From Shouchella clausii (GTDB lineage Bacteria > Bacillota > Bacilli > Bacillales > Bacillaceae_D): a stretch of DNA of 64,000 bases. This document shows positions 1 through 8,609 of the stretch, piece after piece. Below the pieces are notes generated by a model, which was given only the letters and a program-made list of their open reading frames with translations, did no database searches and was not told where the DNA came from. The position numbers were made by a program, and so were the translations under genes. The stretch lies in contig NZ_BCXJ01000002.1 in assembly GCF_001598215.1 (NCBI RefSeq), positions 1 through 64,000 of the forward strand. Reading direction: 5' to 3'. Position 1 is the first letter of the stretch. Each line of letters begins with the position of its first letter.

Positions 1-43
1 TGGCTGGATTAAGTCCAGTACAATACCGAACTCAATCCAGCCA
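1..43. repeat. Inverted repeat at window edge
   Basis: TGGCTGGATT (1-10) and AATCCAGCCA (34-43) are perfect reverse complements around a 23-base loop. No T-run follows on the plus strand. On the minus strand any T-run would lie outside the window, so a terminator for a minus-strand transcript is possible but unproven. Confidence 0.35.
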
Positions 44-471
44 ACTAACTGCATAAGTAAAACTCTAACTATTGGGGGTCACTACCCTTCAGCGGGGATG
101 CTTACATAATCCCTTATTCGAATCCTTGTTAATCCAACTCTTACTATCACCATCACCATACATGTATTCCCCAGAACCCACTAGAGTATCTAGGCCTGGG
201 ATGACGATTAAAAACTCGAAAACCGTTAGATCATTTACAGGGTGATCGTACGTCATCACATATTCTGAGGCCCGGTTAGCCACTTCCTCTGTGAATCGAA
301 GGTAAAGAATTCCCTATAAACCGTGTTTGTATTAGAAACTGGTCAGCCACCAAATAACAACGCAAAATTTGAAAGTGTTGAAAAACTGGGGGAGGGGGGA
401 ACGAAATAGCCCTGCCTAGTGTTGCCCCGACGGTTTAAAGGATAGGTCCACTTGCAGAGCTATGTTAGCAT
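44..471. other. Stretch with only a weak ORF (89-283, minus)
   Basis: No convincing gene is seen here. A minus-strand frame at 89-283 could encode 64 residues from a GTG with AGAGGA only two bases upstream. The open frame extends a few codons further upstream before a stop and ends without a recognisable domain, so it reads more like the 3' remnant of a lost gene than an intact one. The rest (about 300-471) holds no further signal I can name. Confidence 0.25.
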
Positions 472-837
472 TTAATCTTCTAGTGTTAAATCGTTGTATA
501 AGTCATGTAAGTAGTCAGTTTCAACGTCATTTAGCCATTTTTCTTGATCTTTATTTTTATAAATGAGCTTCAATTCAGTTCCGGGTTTCTCGTCAATAGC
601 ACTTACGCCATCTAAAACGGAGAAGAGCCCAAAAAGTGCTTCGTCTATACTTTCTTGGATGATCTGGCTAACCATTTCTTTATCTTTAGAATCTAGGTTA
701 TTAAACCATTCAGACTGTGCTACAAGTTTTGCCCTTGGTTTTTTTCCAGGGGGTTTCTCCAACTTTTGAATGAGTCCTGCCCTCGCTTCATCTCGAATAT
801 GCGTTTTGACAAAGTAAATAAATGTTTCTTTATCCAT
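472..837 (-). CDS. Conserved hypothetical protein
   Basis: The 121-residue product is soluble and charged, with no signal peptide or membrane segment. It begins MDKETFIYFVK and contains a basic LEKPPGKKPRAKL stretch followed by an SEWFNNLDSKDKE segment. Small uncharacterised Bacillaceae proteins with this HIRDEARAGLIQKLEKPPG pattern exist, but I do not know a function. The ATG at 837 is preferred. A TTG nine bases upstream is an alternative, and GGGGAAA lies upstream of both. It stands alone on the minus strand between the edge region and the HAD gene. Confidence 0.55.
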   Translation of the reverse strand: MDKETFIYFVKTHIRDEARAGLIQKLEKPPGKKPRAKLVAQSEWFNNLDSKDKEMVSQIIQESIDEALFGLFSVLDGVSAIDEKPGTELKLIYKNKDQEKWLNDVETDYLHDLYNDLTLED

Positions 838-929
838 GCTAGGCAATTTCCCCGTTAAGTTTAGTCGTCCTCACATGCATATTTTCCTGATATACATAAG
901 CGCCTCGATACACATGCCCTGAATACCCC

Positions 930-1673
930 TCATTCTCCACCAGAGAAAATAAATTTCTCAATTGCTTTTCCAACTCCATCATTATTATTTGTATCGGTAA
1001 TAGCGTCGGCTACTTGCTGCACTGCTTTTTGGGCATTTCCCATTGCTATACCGATACCAGCAGATTGAATCATTTTTATGTCATTGAGGCTGTCTCCTAT
1101 TGCCATTACATGTTTCATCGTTATTCCTAACTTTTCACAGACCAATTCAAGTGCTGTAGCTTTATTCACGCCGGTAGGATTGACTTCAACCGTGAAGGCT
1201 GTCCGGTTGCTTACTTCTACTCCGTCTATCGATTGCACTTTCTCTGCCATCTTATTTAATACTTCTTCCTCCTTATGGGAGCAGCTAAATTTCAGCCACT
1301 GGCATTCGCTGCAATTTTCCGGCAAATCGTTATAATACGCTTCCTTCGTGGAAATCGTCCATGTATTCATTCCCAGTCCTTGTGCAAAGTGATATAAATC
1401 AGCCAGCGTGGCTGCATCGAAAAGATGTTGGGTCATAACAGAATGGTCGACTGCGTAAATCTGGCCACCATTGCATGTTATCGAGTGGGAATTTAATTGC
1501 AAGTCTTGAATGTAAGTGTGGCAGTGGGGAAAGGGACGTCCCGTGCATAAGACGACAGTGATACCTGCATGATGTGCCTTCCTAATTTGGCTTTTCGTCC
1601 AGCTCGTAATCTCTTTGTTATCATTCAATAGCGTACCATCCATATCCAGTGCAATCATTTTTATATCTGTCAT
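930..1673 (-). CDS. HAD-superfamily (Cof-type, IIB) phosphatase
   Basis: This is a haloacid-dehalogenase-fold hydrolase of the Cof/YidA class, which dephosphorylates small metabolites such as sugar phosphates. Motif I is DMDGTLL at about residues 10-16, with the nucleophile and acid/base aspartates. Motif IV is GDSLNDIKM near residue 193, supplying the Mg ligands. The type IIB cap lies between. The frame is open further upstream, but ATG 1673 follows GGAGG at good spacing, giving 247 residues, somewhat short for the family (about 260-290). It is divergent from the PTS gene at 1986 and could act on its product, but nothing in the sequence proves that. Confidence 0.85.
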   Translation of the reverse strand: MTDIKMIALDMDGTLLNDNKEITSWTKSQIRKAHHAGITVVLCTGRPFPHCHTYIQDLQLNSHSITCNGGQIYAVDHSVMTQHLFDAATLADLYHFAQGLGMNTWTISTKEAYYNDLPENCSECQWLKFSCSHKEEEVLNKMAEKVQSIDGVEVSNRTAFTVEVNPTGVNKATALELVCEKLGITMKHVMAIGDSLNDIKMIQSAGIGIAMGNAQKAVQQVADAITDTNNNDGVGKAIEKFIFSGGE

Positions 1674-1850
1674 ACGTTTAACCTCCGTTGGTATTTTCTG
1701 TATTTTGGATTTGGGAAAAGGAGAAGGGTGCTTGGTTTCGTATAGTAACACTTTTACCATATCACCTCGGTTCGGATCATGCATTACTTCGAAAATCATT
1801 TTTTGGATGACCTAGGTCATTTTCCATTACCTAAATAAGTTAATAGGAAA

Positions 1851-1890
1851 CGGAAGCGCTTCAACTAATTTTTTATGCTGATAGAATAAT
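1851..1890 (+). promoter_or_regulatory. Candidate cre box and promoter before the PTS gene
   Basis: CGGAAGCGCTTCAA (1851-1864) is palindromic around AGCGCT and resembles a CcpA cre site with about three mismatches. It overlaps a weak -35 (TTCAAC, 1860-1865) that is 16 bases from a -10 like TAGAAT. Catabolite repression of the downstream PTS gene would fit, by inference. Confidence 0.4.
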
Positions 1891-1985
1891 AGTAGATAAA
1901 AAAATCCAAGTATGCATACACTCGTTCATTTGATTTTTTATCCAACACGTAAATCAGATCCTAGATACAAAGGAGGTTTTTAGGA

Positions 1986-3536
1986 ATGAATAAAAGAAAA
2001 ATCGGTGACTCCATACAGCAATTTGGCAGAACGTTGCTTCTCCCGATTGGGGTATTGGCTCCAATCGGGATGCTTTTGGGTATCAGCGGAGCGCTTACGC
2101 AAGACTATATGGTAGATAAAGTTCCTTTTCTCGGCAACGAGGCCGTCAATACCATCTTGGTAAGTATAAAAACAATCAGTAATGTTGTTTTCGATAATAT
2201 CCCTTTATTGTTTGCGATGGGTGTCGCCTATGGAATGGGTAAAAAGGATAAAGGTATTTCTGTGTTTGCCTCAGTGGCAGGGTATCTGACCTTGATTGTT
2301 GCAATGAATGTATGGCTGACCATCACAGGAACGATGGCCGATCCAGATGTGATGACGCAGCAGGGTCAAATCAATATACTTGGCATTCAAACCGTCAATA
2401 TCAGTGCTGCCGGAGGCATTCTAACCGGTCTGATCGCGGCCTGGGCCACGGAACGGTTCTATAATCTAGAACTCCCGGCTGCACTGGCGTTCTTTTCTGG
2501 GAAAAAATCAGTTCCAATCATCACGATTGGATTGATGGCTACCGTTGGGATGTTGCTTCCGTTCGTCTGGACATATTTTGTAGGTTTATTGACAAACTTG
2601 TCTACCGTCTTTTTAAGTGTGGTCGGTCCTTTCTTTACAGCGGCTGGCGAACGGTTATTTATCCCGTTTGGGCTTCATCATGTCTGGAATGCATTGTTCC
2701 GATTTACGGAAGCTGGCGGGTCCTATGTCATTGATGGGAAAACGTATGTCGGCGTTGTCCCAGCGATTACGGAAATTTTGTTTAATCAGGGGCCGAACAG
2801 TGAGTATTGGTCCATGATGCCGAAGCTGTCCCGATTCATGGCTCAGCAGCAAATGCTTGTCGTTCTGTTTTTATTCCCTGCCATTGCGTTTGCTATGTAC
2901 AAGGCTGCTTACAAAGAAAATAAGGCTTATGTTAAATCGATGTTGGTTACGATGGTGCTCACGGCTCTTCTAGGTAATGTAACAGAACCGCTTGAGTTCA
3001 CTTTTGTTTTCCTTGCTCCGTTGTTATACATCGTCTACGCATGTATCGTTGGCATCGGTGCTGTATTGCTGTCGCTTGCGGATGTTTCCATTGGATATAT
3101 TCGGGGGACCATTTTTGATTTTACGATCTTTGGGCTCCTTTATGAAAACTCCAGATGGATCTTTTTGGTGTTAATCGGTCTAGGATTAGCTGTCGTCACT
3201 TATTTCATTTTTTATTGGGCTATTATCCGGTTTGATATTAAAACACCAGGCAGGGAAGAACTGCAAAACGTTGACAGTACCTTGCTTAAAGAAAAACGCT
3301 ATGACGAGATTGCAAGTAAGGTAGTAGAAGCGTTGGGAGGAAAAGAAAACATCCTGAACGTGGATAACTGTATTACCAGGCTTCGGATTGATCTAAAAGA
3401 AGTTAGGGATATTGACAAAGAGTTATTGAACAGCACGGGGTGCTCCGGATTCTTTTTCCCGACAGCGAAACATATTCATATCGTCTATGGGACGCAGGTA
3501 GAATTTATCAAAAATGCAGTCGATGAAAAAGTTTAG
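1986..3536 (+). CDS. PTS permease, glucose/maltose family, EIICB
   Basis: This is a 516-residue sugar transporter of the phosphoenolpyruvate phosphotransferase system. The membrane IIC domain fills residues 1 to about 420 (RTLLLPIGVLAPIGMLLG near the start, FIPFGLHHVWNALF, and the GNVTEPLEFTFVFLAPLL motif). A IIB domain follows, with the phosphorylated cysteine in DNCITRLR near residue 462. No IIA domain is present, so a IIA from elsewhere must donate phosphate. The layout resembles MalX/GlvC-type alpha-glucoside permeases, but the sugar cannot be read from sequence. AAAGGAGG precedes the ATG. The lyase gene follows 22 bases downstream, so the two are very likely co-transcribed. Confidence 0.9.
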   Translation: MNKRKIGDSIQQFGRTLLLPIGVLAPIGMLLGISGALTQDYMVDKVPFLGNEAVNTILVSIKTISNVVFDNIPLLFAMGVAYGMGKKDKGISVFASVAGYLTLIVAMNVWLTITGTMADPDVMTQQGQINILGIQTVNISAAGGILTGLIAAWATERFYNLELPAALAFFSGKKSVPIITIGLMATVGMLLPFVWTYFVGLLTNLSTVFLSVVGPFFTAAGERLFIPFGLHHVWNALFRFTEAGGSYVIDGKTYVGVVPAITEILFNQGPNSEYWSMMPKLSRFMAQQQMLVVLFLFPAIAFAMYKAAYKENKAYVKSMLVTMVLTALLGNVTEPLEFTFVFLAPLLYIVYACIVGIGAVLLSLADVSIGYIRGTIFDFTIFGLLYENSRWIFLVLIGLGLAVVTYFIFYWAIIRFDIKTPGREELQNVDSTLLKEKRYDEIASKVVEALGGKENILNVDNCITRLRIDLKEVRDIDKELLNSTGCSGFFFPTAKHIHIVYGTQVEFIKNAVDEKV

Positions 3537-3558
3537 AGGCTTATAAAGGAGTGATAGT

Positions 3559-4932
3559 ATGAAAGCGTTGTATGATTCCAAGAGTAAAACAATTGATAAT
3601 CGAGGTCTGAAAAACCTCTTTACAGAGAAGGAAAAATATAAAACTTGGCTCTTGTTTGAATCGGCATTAGCTGAGGCACAGGCTGAATATGGGCTGATTC
3701 CAAAAAAAGCTGCGCAGGAAATTAAAGAGGCCGCTAAACTTGAAAACCTTGATCTCGAAGAAATGGACCGCATTTACAAAGAAATTGGTCATGGCTTTGT
3801 CCCTTTCTTAAAAGTTCTCGTCAAAGCATGTCCACCAGATAGCGGAAAATATGTTCACTACGGAATAACAACACAAAATATACAGCAAAGTTCGCAGCTT
3901 TATATTTTGAAAAAAGCTCATACGATATTTATGAACCTGATTGGTGAGATTTTAGAAAACTTAAGCATGCTGGCATCGGATAATAAACATACTGTAATGC
4001 CCGGTAGAACGCATGGGAGACATGCGATTCCGATCACTTACGGGTATAAAGTGTCCGCCTGGATAAGCGAATTTATCAGTTGTCATCAACGCATGGCCGA
4101 AGCGGAAAAAAGAGTTTTTCAAGTGATGATGGGCGGGGCAGTCGGCACTTTCAGTTCGATGCCCGAGATAGGAATAAACGTTCAAAACCGTGTGGCTGCG
4201 TTAGTTGGTATGTATCCGATGACTGTACCATCTAGAAATATAAACACGCATAAATTAGAATACATGTCGAATTTAGCTCTATTGGCAAATTGCTGTCATA
4301 AAATTGCCGAGGAAGTATACAGTACAACTTTGGAAGAAATCGCTGAAGTATCCGAAGGGTTCAGTAAAGGAACTGTCGGCAGCAGTACCATGCCCCATAA
4401 AATCAATCCAAAACTTGCCAAGGGGATTATCGCAAATGCCCAGAAACTCTATTCCCTTCCTGGTACAGGAATGTATTCAGCTGCACGTCCATATGAAGGG
4501 GACAGTAGTTCTTATATGCTGTTTGAAGGATTGTTGGAAGAGTCAATGGAATTGATGACAGAAATTTTGATACGCTGTGAAGAATTGACCCGTACACTGA
4601 CCGTGCATAAAGAGAGAATGCTCCATAACGCCAAGCGCAACAAAGGCCTTGATAATAGTGAATACGTGATGATGAAGCTAGCAGAGAAATTAGGCAAAGA
4701 TCAGGCCCATTCTCTCATGTATGAGATTGCTATGAAGACAGCTGCGGAAGGGCAGGAATTCTATGAGAACTTAAGAGAAAACGAACAAATCCGGGCAAAT
4801 TTCACAGATAAAGAAATAAAGCATATGATTGAACCTGGAAACTATATCGGCTTAGCAGCTGATTTAGCGGAAAAAGAGGCGAAGAGGGCAAAAGAAACCG
4901 CAGAAGAAATCCGTAAAAACTACAGCAATTAA
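3559..4932 (+). CDS. Adenylosuccinate-lyase/fumarase superfamily lyase
   Basis: The 457-residue protein belongs to the aspartase/fumarase superfamily, homotetrameric enzymes that release fumarate or isomerise related diacids. The superfamily signature GSSTMPHKINP is at 274-284 with the catalytic serine, and GRTHGRHAIPIT near 149-160 carries the conserved His. The C-terminal ADSL_C-type end (EPGNYIGLAADLAEKEA) resembles adenylosuccinate lyase and carboxymuconate cycloisomerase. The segment normally reading TS-x-D-x-x-D reads TTQNIQQSS, so the substrate pocket differs from housekeeping PurB. Placement directly after a PTS permease argues for a catabolic substrate rather than purine synthesis. 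The exact reaction is unknown. Confidence 0.85.
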   Translation: MKALYDSKSKTIDNRGLKNLFTEKEKYKTWLLFESALAEAQAEYGLIPKKAAQEIKEAAKLENLDLEEMDRIYKEIGHGFVPFLKVLVKACPPDSGKYVHYGITTQNIQQSSQLYILKKAHTIFMNLIGEILENLSMLASDNKHTVMPGRTHGRHAIPITYGYKVSAWISEFISCHQRMAEAEKRVFQVMMGGAVGTFSSMPEIGINVQNRVAALVGMYPMTVPSRNINTHKLEYMSNLALLANCCHKIAEEVYSTTLEEIAEVSEGFSKGTVGSSTMPHKINPKLAKGIIANAQKLYSLPGTGMYSAARPYEGDSSSYMLFEGLLEESMELMTEILIRCEELTRTLTVHKERMLHNAKRNKGLDNSEYVMMKLAEKLGKDQAHSLMYEIAMKTAAEGQEFYENLRENEQIRANFTDKEIKHMIEPGNYIGLAADLAEKEAKRAKETAEEIRKNYSN

Positions 4933-4934
4933 TC

Positions 4935-4984
4935 AACGACAAAATAGCGTTCTTCTTTCATGGAAGAGCGTTATTTTTGTCGTT
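4935..4984. terminator. Bidirectional intrinsic terminator
   Basis: A long stem pairs AACGACAAAATAGCG...TTC (4935-4955) with GAAGAGCGTTATTTTTGTCGTT (4963-4984). It ends the PTS-lyase transcript and lies between it and the convergent RpiR gene, so it can serve both strands. Confidence 0.8.
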
Positions 4985-5009
4985 TTACTATCACCACTGC
5001 CTACACGAT

Positions 5010-5747
5010 TTAAAGGTTGGCCAATTGATCAACCAACAAGTCAATTGTAAGGAAAAAACCAGTTCTTGAAATGGTGTCATTTTTGCTTGTGTTGGTTTTG
5101 TCAGTATAACAAAATAGGTTGTTCGTCGTATACCGGGTCAATTCATTTGTTTTGAATGAAGTAATACTGATCATCTCGGCTTTTTTTAGATGAATTTTTT
5201 TTGCAGTATCAATGATTTTTTTCGTACCCCCTGATAAGGAAATAAAGATGACGATATCATCTTCGGCCACAAAATCCGTAAACACTTCCGATAAATTGTA
5301 ATCCTTTATAAAGATGCATTGAATGCCAATTGTCAATAAGAGATGTTCCAAATAATAACCGACAGCTTTGCTTGTCCCTCTTGCCATAATAAATACATTT
5401 TTCGCAGCTTTAATTTTGGCAGCTGTTTTCTGCAGCTGATCTTCCGTGACAAGGGAGAATGTTTTATCAATAGACTGTTTTAAACGCTCTCGATACAGGA
5501 CCGTACTGGTTTCCTGTGCAGACATTTTTTCAAGGATTTTCTGGCTGATATAATACTTCATTTCTCGGAAACCGGAAAAATCTAATTTCTGCGCCAAATT
5601 GATGATGACTGTTTTTGAAACAAACGTTGCCTCTGCCAAATCATTAATTTTAATGTGGGGAATTTGATCTTGATTTTCCATGATGTAGCTCAGGACTCTC
5701 TTTTCACTTACGGTCAGTTCTTCATAGTTCTTCAAAATATCAAACAT
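5010..5747 (-). CDS. RpiR/MurR family transcriptional regulator
   Basis: The 245-residue protein has an N-terminal RpiR helix-turn-helix (LTVSEKRVLSYIMEN, then INDLAEATFVSKTVIINLAQKL) and a C-terminal SIS sugar-phosphate-binding domain (about 95-245, with ARGTSKAVGYYLEHLL and IFISLSGGTKKI). Family members sense phosphosugars and control nearby sugar genes. The upstream frame reaches 5762, but ATG 5747 has GGAGAG at suitable spacing and is preferred. It is convergent with the PTS-lyase pair and is the obvious candidate regulator, responding to the phosphorylated substrate of that system (inference). Confidence 0.88.
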   Translation of the reverse strand: MFDILKNYEELTVSEKRVLSYIMENQDQIPHIKINDLAEATFVSKTVIINLAQKLDFSGFREMKYYISQKILEKMSAQETSTVLYRERLKQSIDKTFSLVTEDQLQKTAAKIKAAKNVFIMARGTSKAVGYYLEHLLLTIGIQCIFIKDYNLSEVFTDFVAEDDIVIFISLSGGTKKIIDTAKKIHLKKAEMISITSFKTNELTRYTTNNLFCYTDKTNTSKNDTISRTGFFLTIDLLVDQLANL

Positions 5748-5962
5748 ATTCTCTCCATCCAATCAAATTTCTAAAAGCAAAACATATTGTAAATATAGTA
5801 CACCGAATGGGACCATTTTAACAGAGCCCTTGTATCTATGTGTTTTTGGAGGAGAGTGTTACAATCTTTTGCTGTCAAGCTTGTTTGCTGATCGCCAACT
5901 ACTGTGATCTTGTGAATGTCTGAATGATGGTCGGGAAGATGCTCCACAAAGGTTTTTTGCTT

Positions 5963-5987
5963 GAAAAAAGAGCCTAAAAAGGCTCTA
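5963..5987 (-). terminator. Intrinsic terminator of the lipoprotein gene
   Basis: Read on the minus strand, AGAGCC (5981-5986 complement) pairs with GGCTCT (5969-5974 complement) and is followed by a T-run. It lies immediately after the stop codon at 5990-5992. Confidence 0.8.
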
Positions 5988-5989
5988 AA

Positions 5990-6661
5990 TTAAAAGTCAA
6001 TTTGGACGTCTATATCATCGCCAACGCTCTCAAAATTTTCATCATGTGGGGCATCAACCAGAACTCTCACCCACTCGATCTCAGTAGGATCAGAACTTTC
6101 GAGCATATAACGGACGCTTCCTGATTTATTAACAGATCCAACGAATTCACCGCCAATATGGTCACTAGACAAGAAATCTGGTTCTAATTGTTCTCCCGTA
6201 CTAGTGGTGATGGTTGCTTGGCCTATATAAAAGTTGATAGTTTCTTCAGATGAATTTAACACTTCCACGTCAATTTGAATAACTCCAGTTGGTTCAAAAT
6301 CATAGTAATCAGCAAGATCTGCTGGCCACTCAACAACTTCGGCTACAGTTACTTGAGGGAAGTCCAGAGAAATAGAGGCAGTTTCAATTGTTTCGGATGT
6401 ATCATTTCGGGCTAATAATTTCAAACTACCATCTTCGTTCGTATCTCCTACTTGGTATTCCCACTCTCCGTCAGTTTCCTCTTCCTCATTTTCTTCTGAT
6501 TCGCTTTCATCACTAGCAGAACCTTTCTCTGCATGTTCAGTTGTTTCTTGCTCTGTGTCGTTGTTTTTGTCGGATGCATTCGTGTCTTCACTGCCTCCGC
6601 AAGCGGAGAGGGTGATGGCGCTTACTAAACCAAGTGTGACGAGTAGGTAATTTTTCTTCAT
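5990..6661 (-). CDS. Secreted lipoprotein of unknown function
   Basis: The protein starts MKKNYLLVTLGLVSAITLSACGG, a lipoprotein signal peptide with lipobox LSAC, so Cys20 would be lipidated and the protein anchored outside the membrane. Residues about 22-70 are an acidic, disordered linker rich in Glu, Asp, Ser and Thr. The rest (about 75-223) is a beta-rich domain (LKLLARNDTSETIETASISLDF, IDVEVLNSSEETINFYIG) like FxLYD/DUF4352-type immunoglobulin-like domains. ATG 6661 has an AGGGG ribosome binding site. The frame's earlier ATG at 6679 has none. It is a monocistronic gene with its own terminator. Confidence 0.75.
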   Translation of the reverse strand: MKKNYLLVTLGLVSAITLSACGGSEDTNASDKNNDTEQETTEHAEKGSASDESESEENEEEETDGEWEYQVGDTNEDGSLKLLARNDTSETIETASISLDFPQVTVAEVVEWPADLADYYDFEPTGVIQIDVEVLNSSEETINFYIGQATITTSTGEQLEPDFLSSDHIGGEFVGSVNKSGSVRYMLESSDPTEIEWVRVLVDAPHDENFESVGDDIDVQIDF

Positions 6662-6961
6662 TTCTTTCCCCTTTTTCATTATGTAAATTTTGTTACGAAC
6701 CTAGTATAAAGGAAATGTGACATCAGTTGTACCTATTCAACGAAAAAAGACGACATTTTTAAAAGAAAGTCACTAATGTCGTGTATTTTATGTAATTTAT
6801 AGGAATTTTTAAGTTTGAATATGGGACTATACTATCTTTTATGGGTAATCCATATTACCTAGTTAGGTGCATTGGGAAATTTACTTATTGGTTACACAAG
6901 CAGTTTAAGCTGTGGAAAGGGGACAAAGGGGATGGGTAGGCGGCAAGAGCCGCCTGTAAGT

Positions 6962-7099
6962 TTATTCTCCATTAAATGCGTTTGTGATTTCGTCGATTTC
7001 TTTTTCGATCTCGAAAAAGATGGATTCGGTTATGGCTTCTAACTCTTTACGTCTAGGATCGTCTTCTTTTATCCGGCCAAAAACGAAAAAATTGTTCAT
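6962..7099 (-). CDS. Small protein, 45 residues, unknown
   Basis: A 45-codon frame begins MNNFFVFGRIKEDDPRRKELEA and continues with an acidic, helix-forming ITESIFFEIEKEIDEIT stretch. A strong GGAGGAGGAGG site lies about seven bases before the ATG at 7097-7099, and no larger ORF overlaps, so translation is likely. No family is recognised. It lies just downstream, on the same strand, of another small gene (7199-7339), and the two may form one short transcript. Confidence 0.55.
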   Translation of the reverse strand: MNNFFVFGRIKEDDPRRKELEAITESIFFEIEKEIDEITNAFNGE

Positions 7100-7198
7100 G
7101 ATCACACCTCCTCCTCCAATAGGATAGTGTGTGACGTAAGGGAACTGTCAACTATCAATCTAACTTTTGTAGCTTAGTATCCAAACGGGAAAAAGCAG

Positions 7199-7339
7199 TT
7201 ATTGCTTTTCTAACTGTTCGATTCGCTGCTCTAAACTTTTGATTTTTTCATCTTGTGTTTTGGCATAAGTAAAGGCAATAGCCGATACAGCAAATGCAGC
7301 TCCTGTTATAACTGGAGCAACAGCAGAAAAAATATCCAT
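7199..7339 (-). CDS. Small membrane protein with coiled-coil tail, 46 residues
   Basis: The frame reads MDIFSAVAPVITGAAFAVSA and continues IAFTYAKTQDEKIKSLEQRIEQLEKQ. Residues about 5-26 form one hydrophobic membrane helix. Residues 27-46 form a charged heptad-type coiled coil (IKSLEQRIEQL). GAGGTG precedes the ATG. The shape resembles small XhlA/holin-like or assembly-scaffold peptides, but I cannot assign a function. It lies directly upstream of the 45-residue gene on the same strand. Confidence 0.55.
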   Translation of the reverse strand: MDIFSAVAPVITGAAFAVSAIAFTYAKTQDEKIKSLEQRIEQLEKQ

Positions 7340-7734
7340 AAAATCACCTCTTTTTTCGACATCGTAACTGAGTAGATTAATCTAATGACAAAAAGGCACA
7401 AAGTTAGTAACAAAAGAAAGGGAATACGTTCCTACAGCAGGTTCTATTCCATCCTTGTCACCAGAAAATGTATTTAATAAATGATCGTCCATATTAGAGA
7501 TATTTTAATTGTAAAGGTTGATCTAGGCAGTGTCTATGAACTTTAATTTAAAGATCTAACGAAATAGAAGGGAATGATTTTTTAGATTGGCCGATTTGGA
7601 GAGTAAGAGGCAGCAGCGGAAATGCTACCTATGCTACTGGTTTGTTTGCGTGGTTTTTATTCTAATTGATTTTCTTCTATTTATATCGTAATATAAGATA
7701 TAATCTGCTGGAGCGATATAAATGAGGTGTTATG
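7340..7734. other. AT-rich intergenic region
   Basis: No gene is visible. The stretch separates the two minus-strand small genes from the plus-strand MarR gene, so it must hold divergent promoters. AT-rich -10-like sequences such as TATAAT lie near 7696-7702. It includes a diverged repeat (7508-7568) shared with 9622-9690. Confidence 0.4.
7508..7568. repeat. Diverged intergenic repeat, copy 1
   Basis: The core blocks TGTAAA-GTT, CAGTGTCTA, CAATTTAAAG/TAATTTAAAG, TAACGAAATA/GAACAAAATA recur in the same order at 9622-9690. Both copies lie between the start of a minus-strand small gene and a plus-strand gene. Confidence 0.4.
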
Positions 7735-8160
7735 ATGGACAAAGTAAGTATGCTCAATTCGAATTGGACAGATATTTATTATCATTTGAGATATGAGTAC
7801 GAAGAAAAAATTACACACCAAAGTATTAGGATATTGCAGGTCATTGAGAAAGAACCAGAGGCAGGGATTAAGAAAATAGCTGAATGTATTCAGATTTCTC
7901 ACAATACAGCCTCTGAACATGTAAAACGGTTAATGGAGAAAAAGTATGTTTATAAAACTCGGAGTTTAACAGATGAACGAAAAGTTGTATTAAAGCTCAC
8001 ACATTTAGGGGAAGATATCCTTCGTAAGCATACGAGTTTAGATGAAAATAAACTTAATGACATTTTTAATCGTTTAACCGATGAAGAAACAGAAATAATA
8101 CTAACTGGATTTAAATTACTTAAACAGAAGGCTAGCGAAAGCAATGTTTACAGTCATTAA
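7735..8160 (+). CDS. MarR-family transcriptional regulator
   Basis: The 141-residue protein has a winged helix-turn-helix: IKKIAECIQISHNTASEHVKRLMEKKYVYKTRSLTDERKVVLKLT. The wing motif (S/T-x-x-D-x-R) is typical of MarR proteins, which act as dimers on palindromic operators. Two ATGs are adjacent at 7732 and 7735, and the GAGGTG spacing favours the second. Its 3' end overlaps the downstream DUF3147 gene by 17 bases, so the two are translationally coupled, and the regulator probably controls that membrane protein and itself. Confidence 0.85.
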   Translation: MDKVSMLNSNWTDIYYHLRYEYEEKITHQSIRILQVIEKEPEAGIKKIAECIQISHNTASEHVKRLMEKKYVYKTRSLTDERKVVLKLTHLGEDILRKHTSLDENKLNDIFNRLTDEETEIILTGFKLLKQKASESNVYSH

Positions 8161-8482
8161 AATAGGGATATCAGCGATCATTATTGGGCTTATTACTGCT
8201 ATAGCCAGTCGCTTTCCTACTTATGGGGGTATGGTGGCTGCTTTGCCATTAGTGAGTATTTTAAGTCTGGTATGGCTCTATGTAGAAGGCCAGCAAGTAA
8301 ATTCACTTGCGAAGTTTGCTTTTGGAGTGTTAGAAGGATTACCGGCAACCATTATTATGATGTTTATTATTGGTGTTGCTTTACACTATTCATTGCATCT
8401 TATCCCTTCCTTATTACTAGGAATTACAGGTTGGTTTCTTTGTCTTCTCTTACAAAATGTATTTGTAAAGTTTATTTTTTGA
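8144..8482 (+). CDS. DUF3147 family membrane protein
   Basis: This 112-residue, very hydrophobic protein has about four transmembrane helices. Conserved small-residue motifs (ASRFPTYGGMVAALPLVSIL) and GVLEGLPATIIMMF match the DUF3147 family as I know it. Function is unknown. A role in transport or envelope homeostasis is only a guess. The ATG lies inside the end of the MarR gene with a weak AGAAGG site, consistent with translational coupling. Confidence 0.7.
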   Translation: MFTVIKIGISAIIIGLITAIASRFPTYGGMVAALPLVSILSLVWLYVEGQQVNSLAKFAFGVLEGLPATIIMMFIIGVALHYSLHLIPSLLLGITGWFLCLLLQNVFVKFIF

Positions 8483-8609
8483 CTATGCCCAATTCGACAT
8501 GAAAAGATTCAGTTTTAGTTAATGCCATGACAAACTTCGTACGACGTTTCTAAAAGGGACGGAAGCCTAGGCCGCTGTCTTTTTCATGTGTTATCATAAG
8601 TCATAAGAG

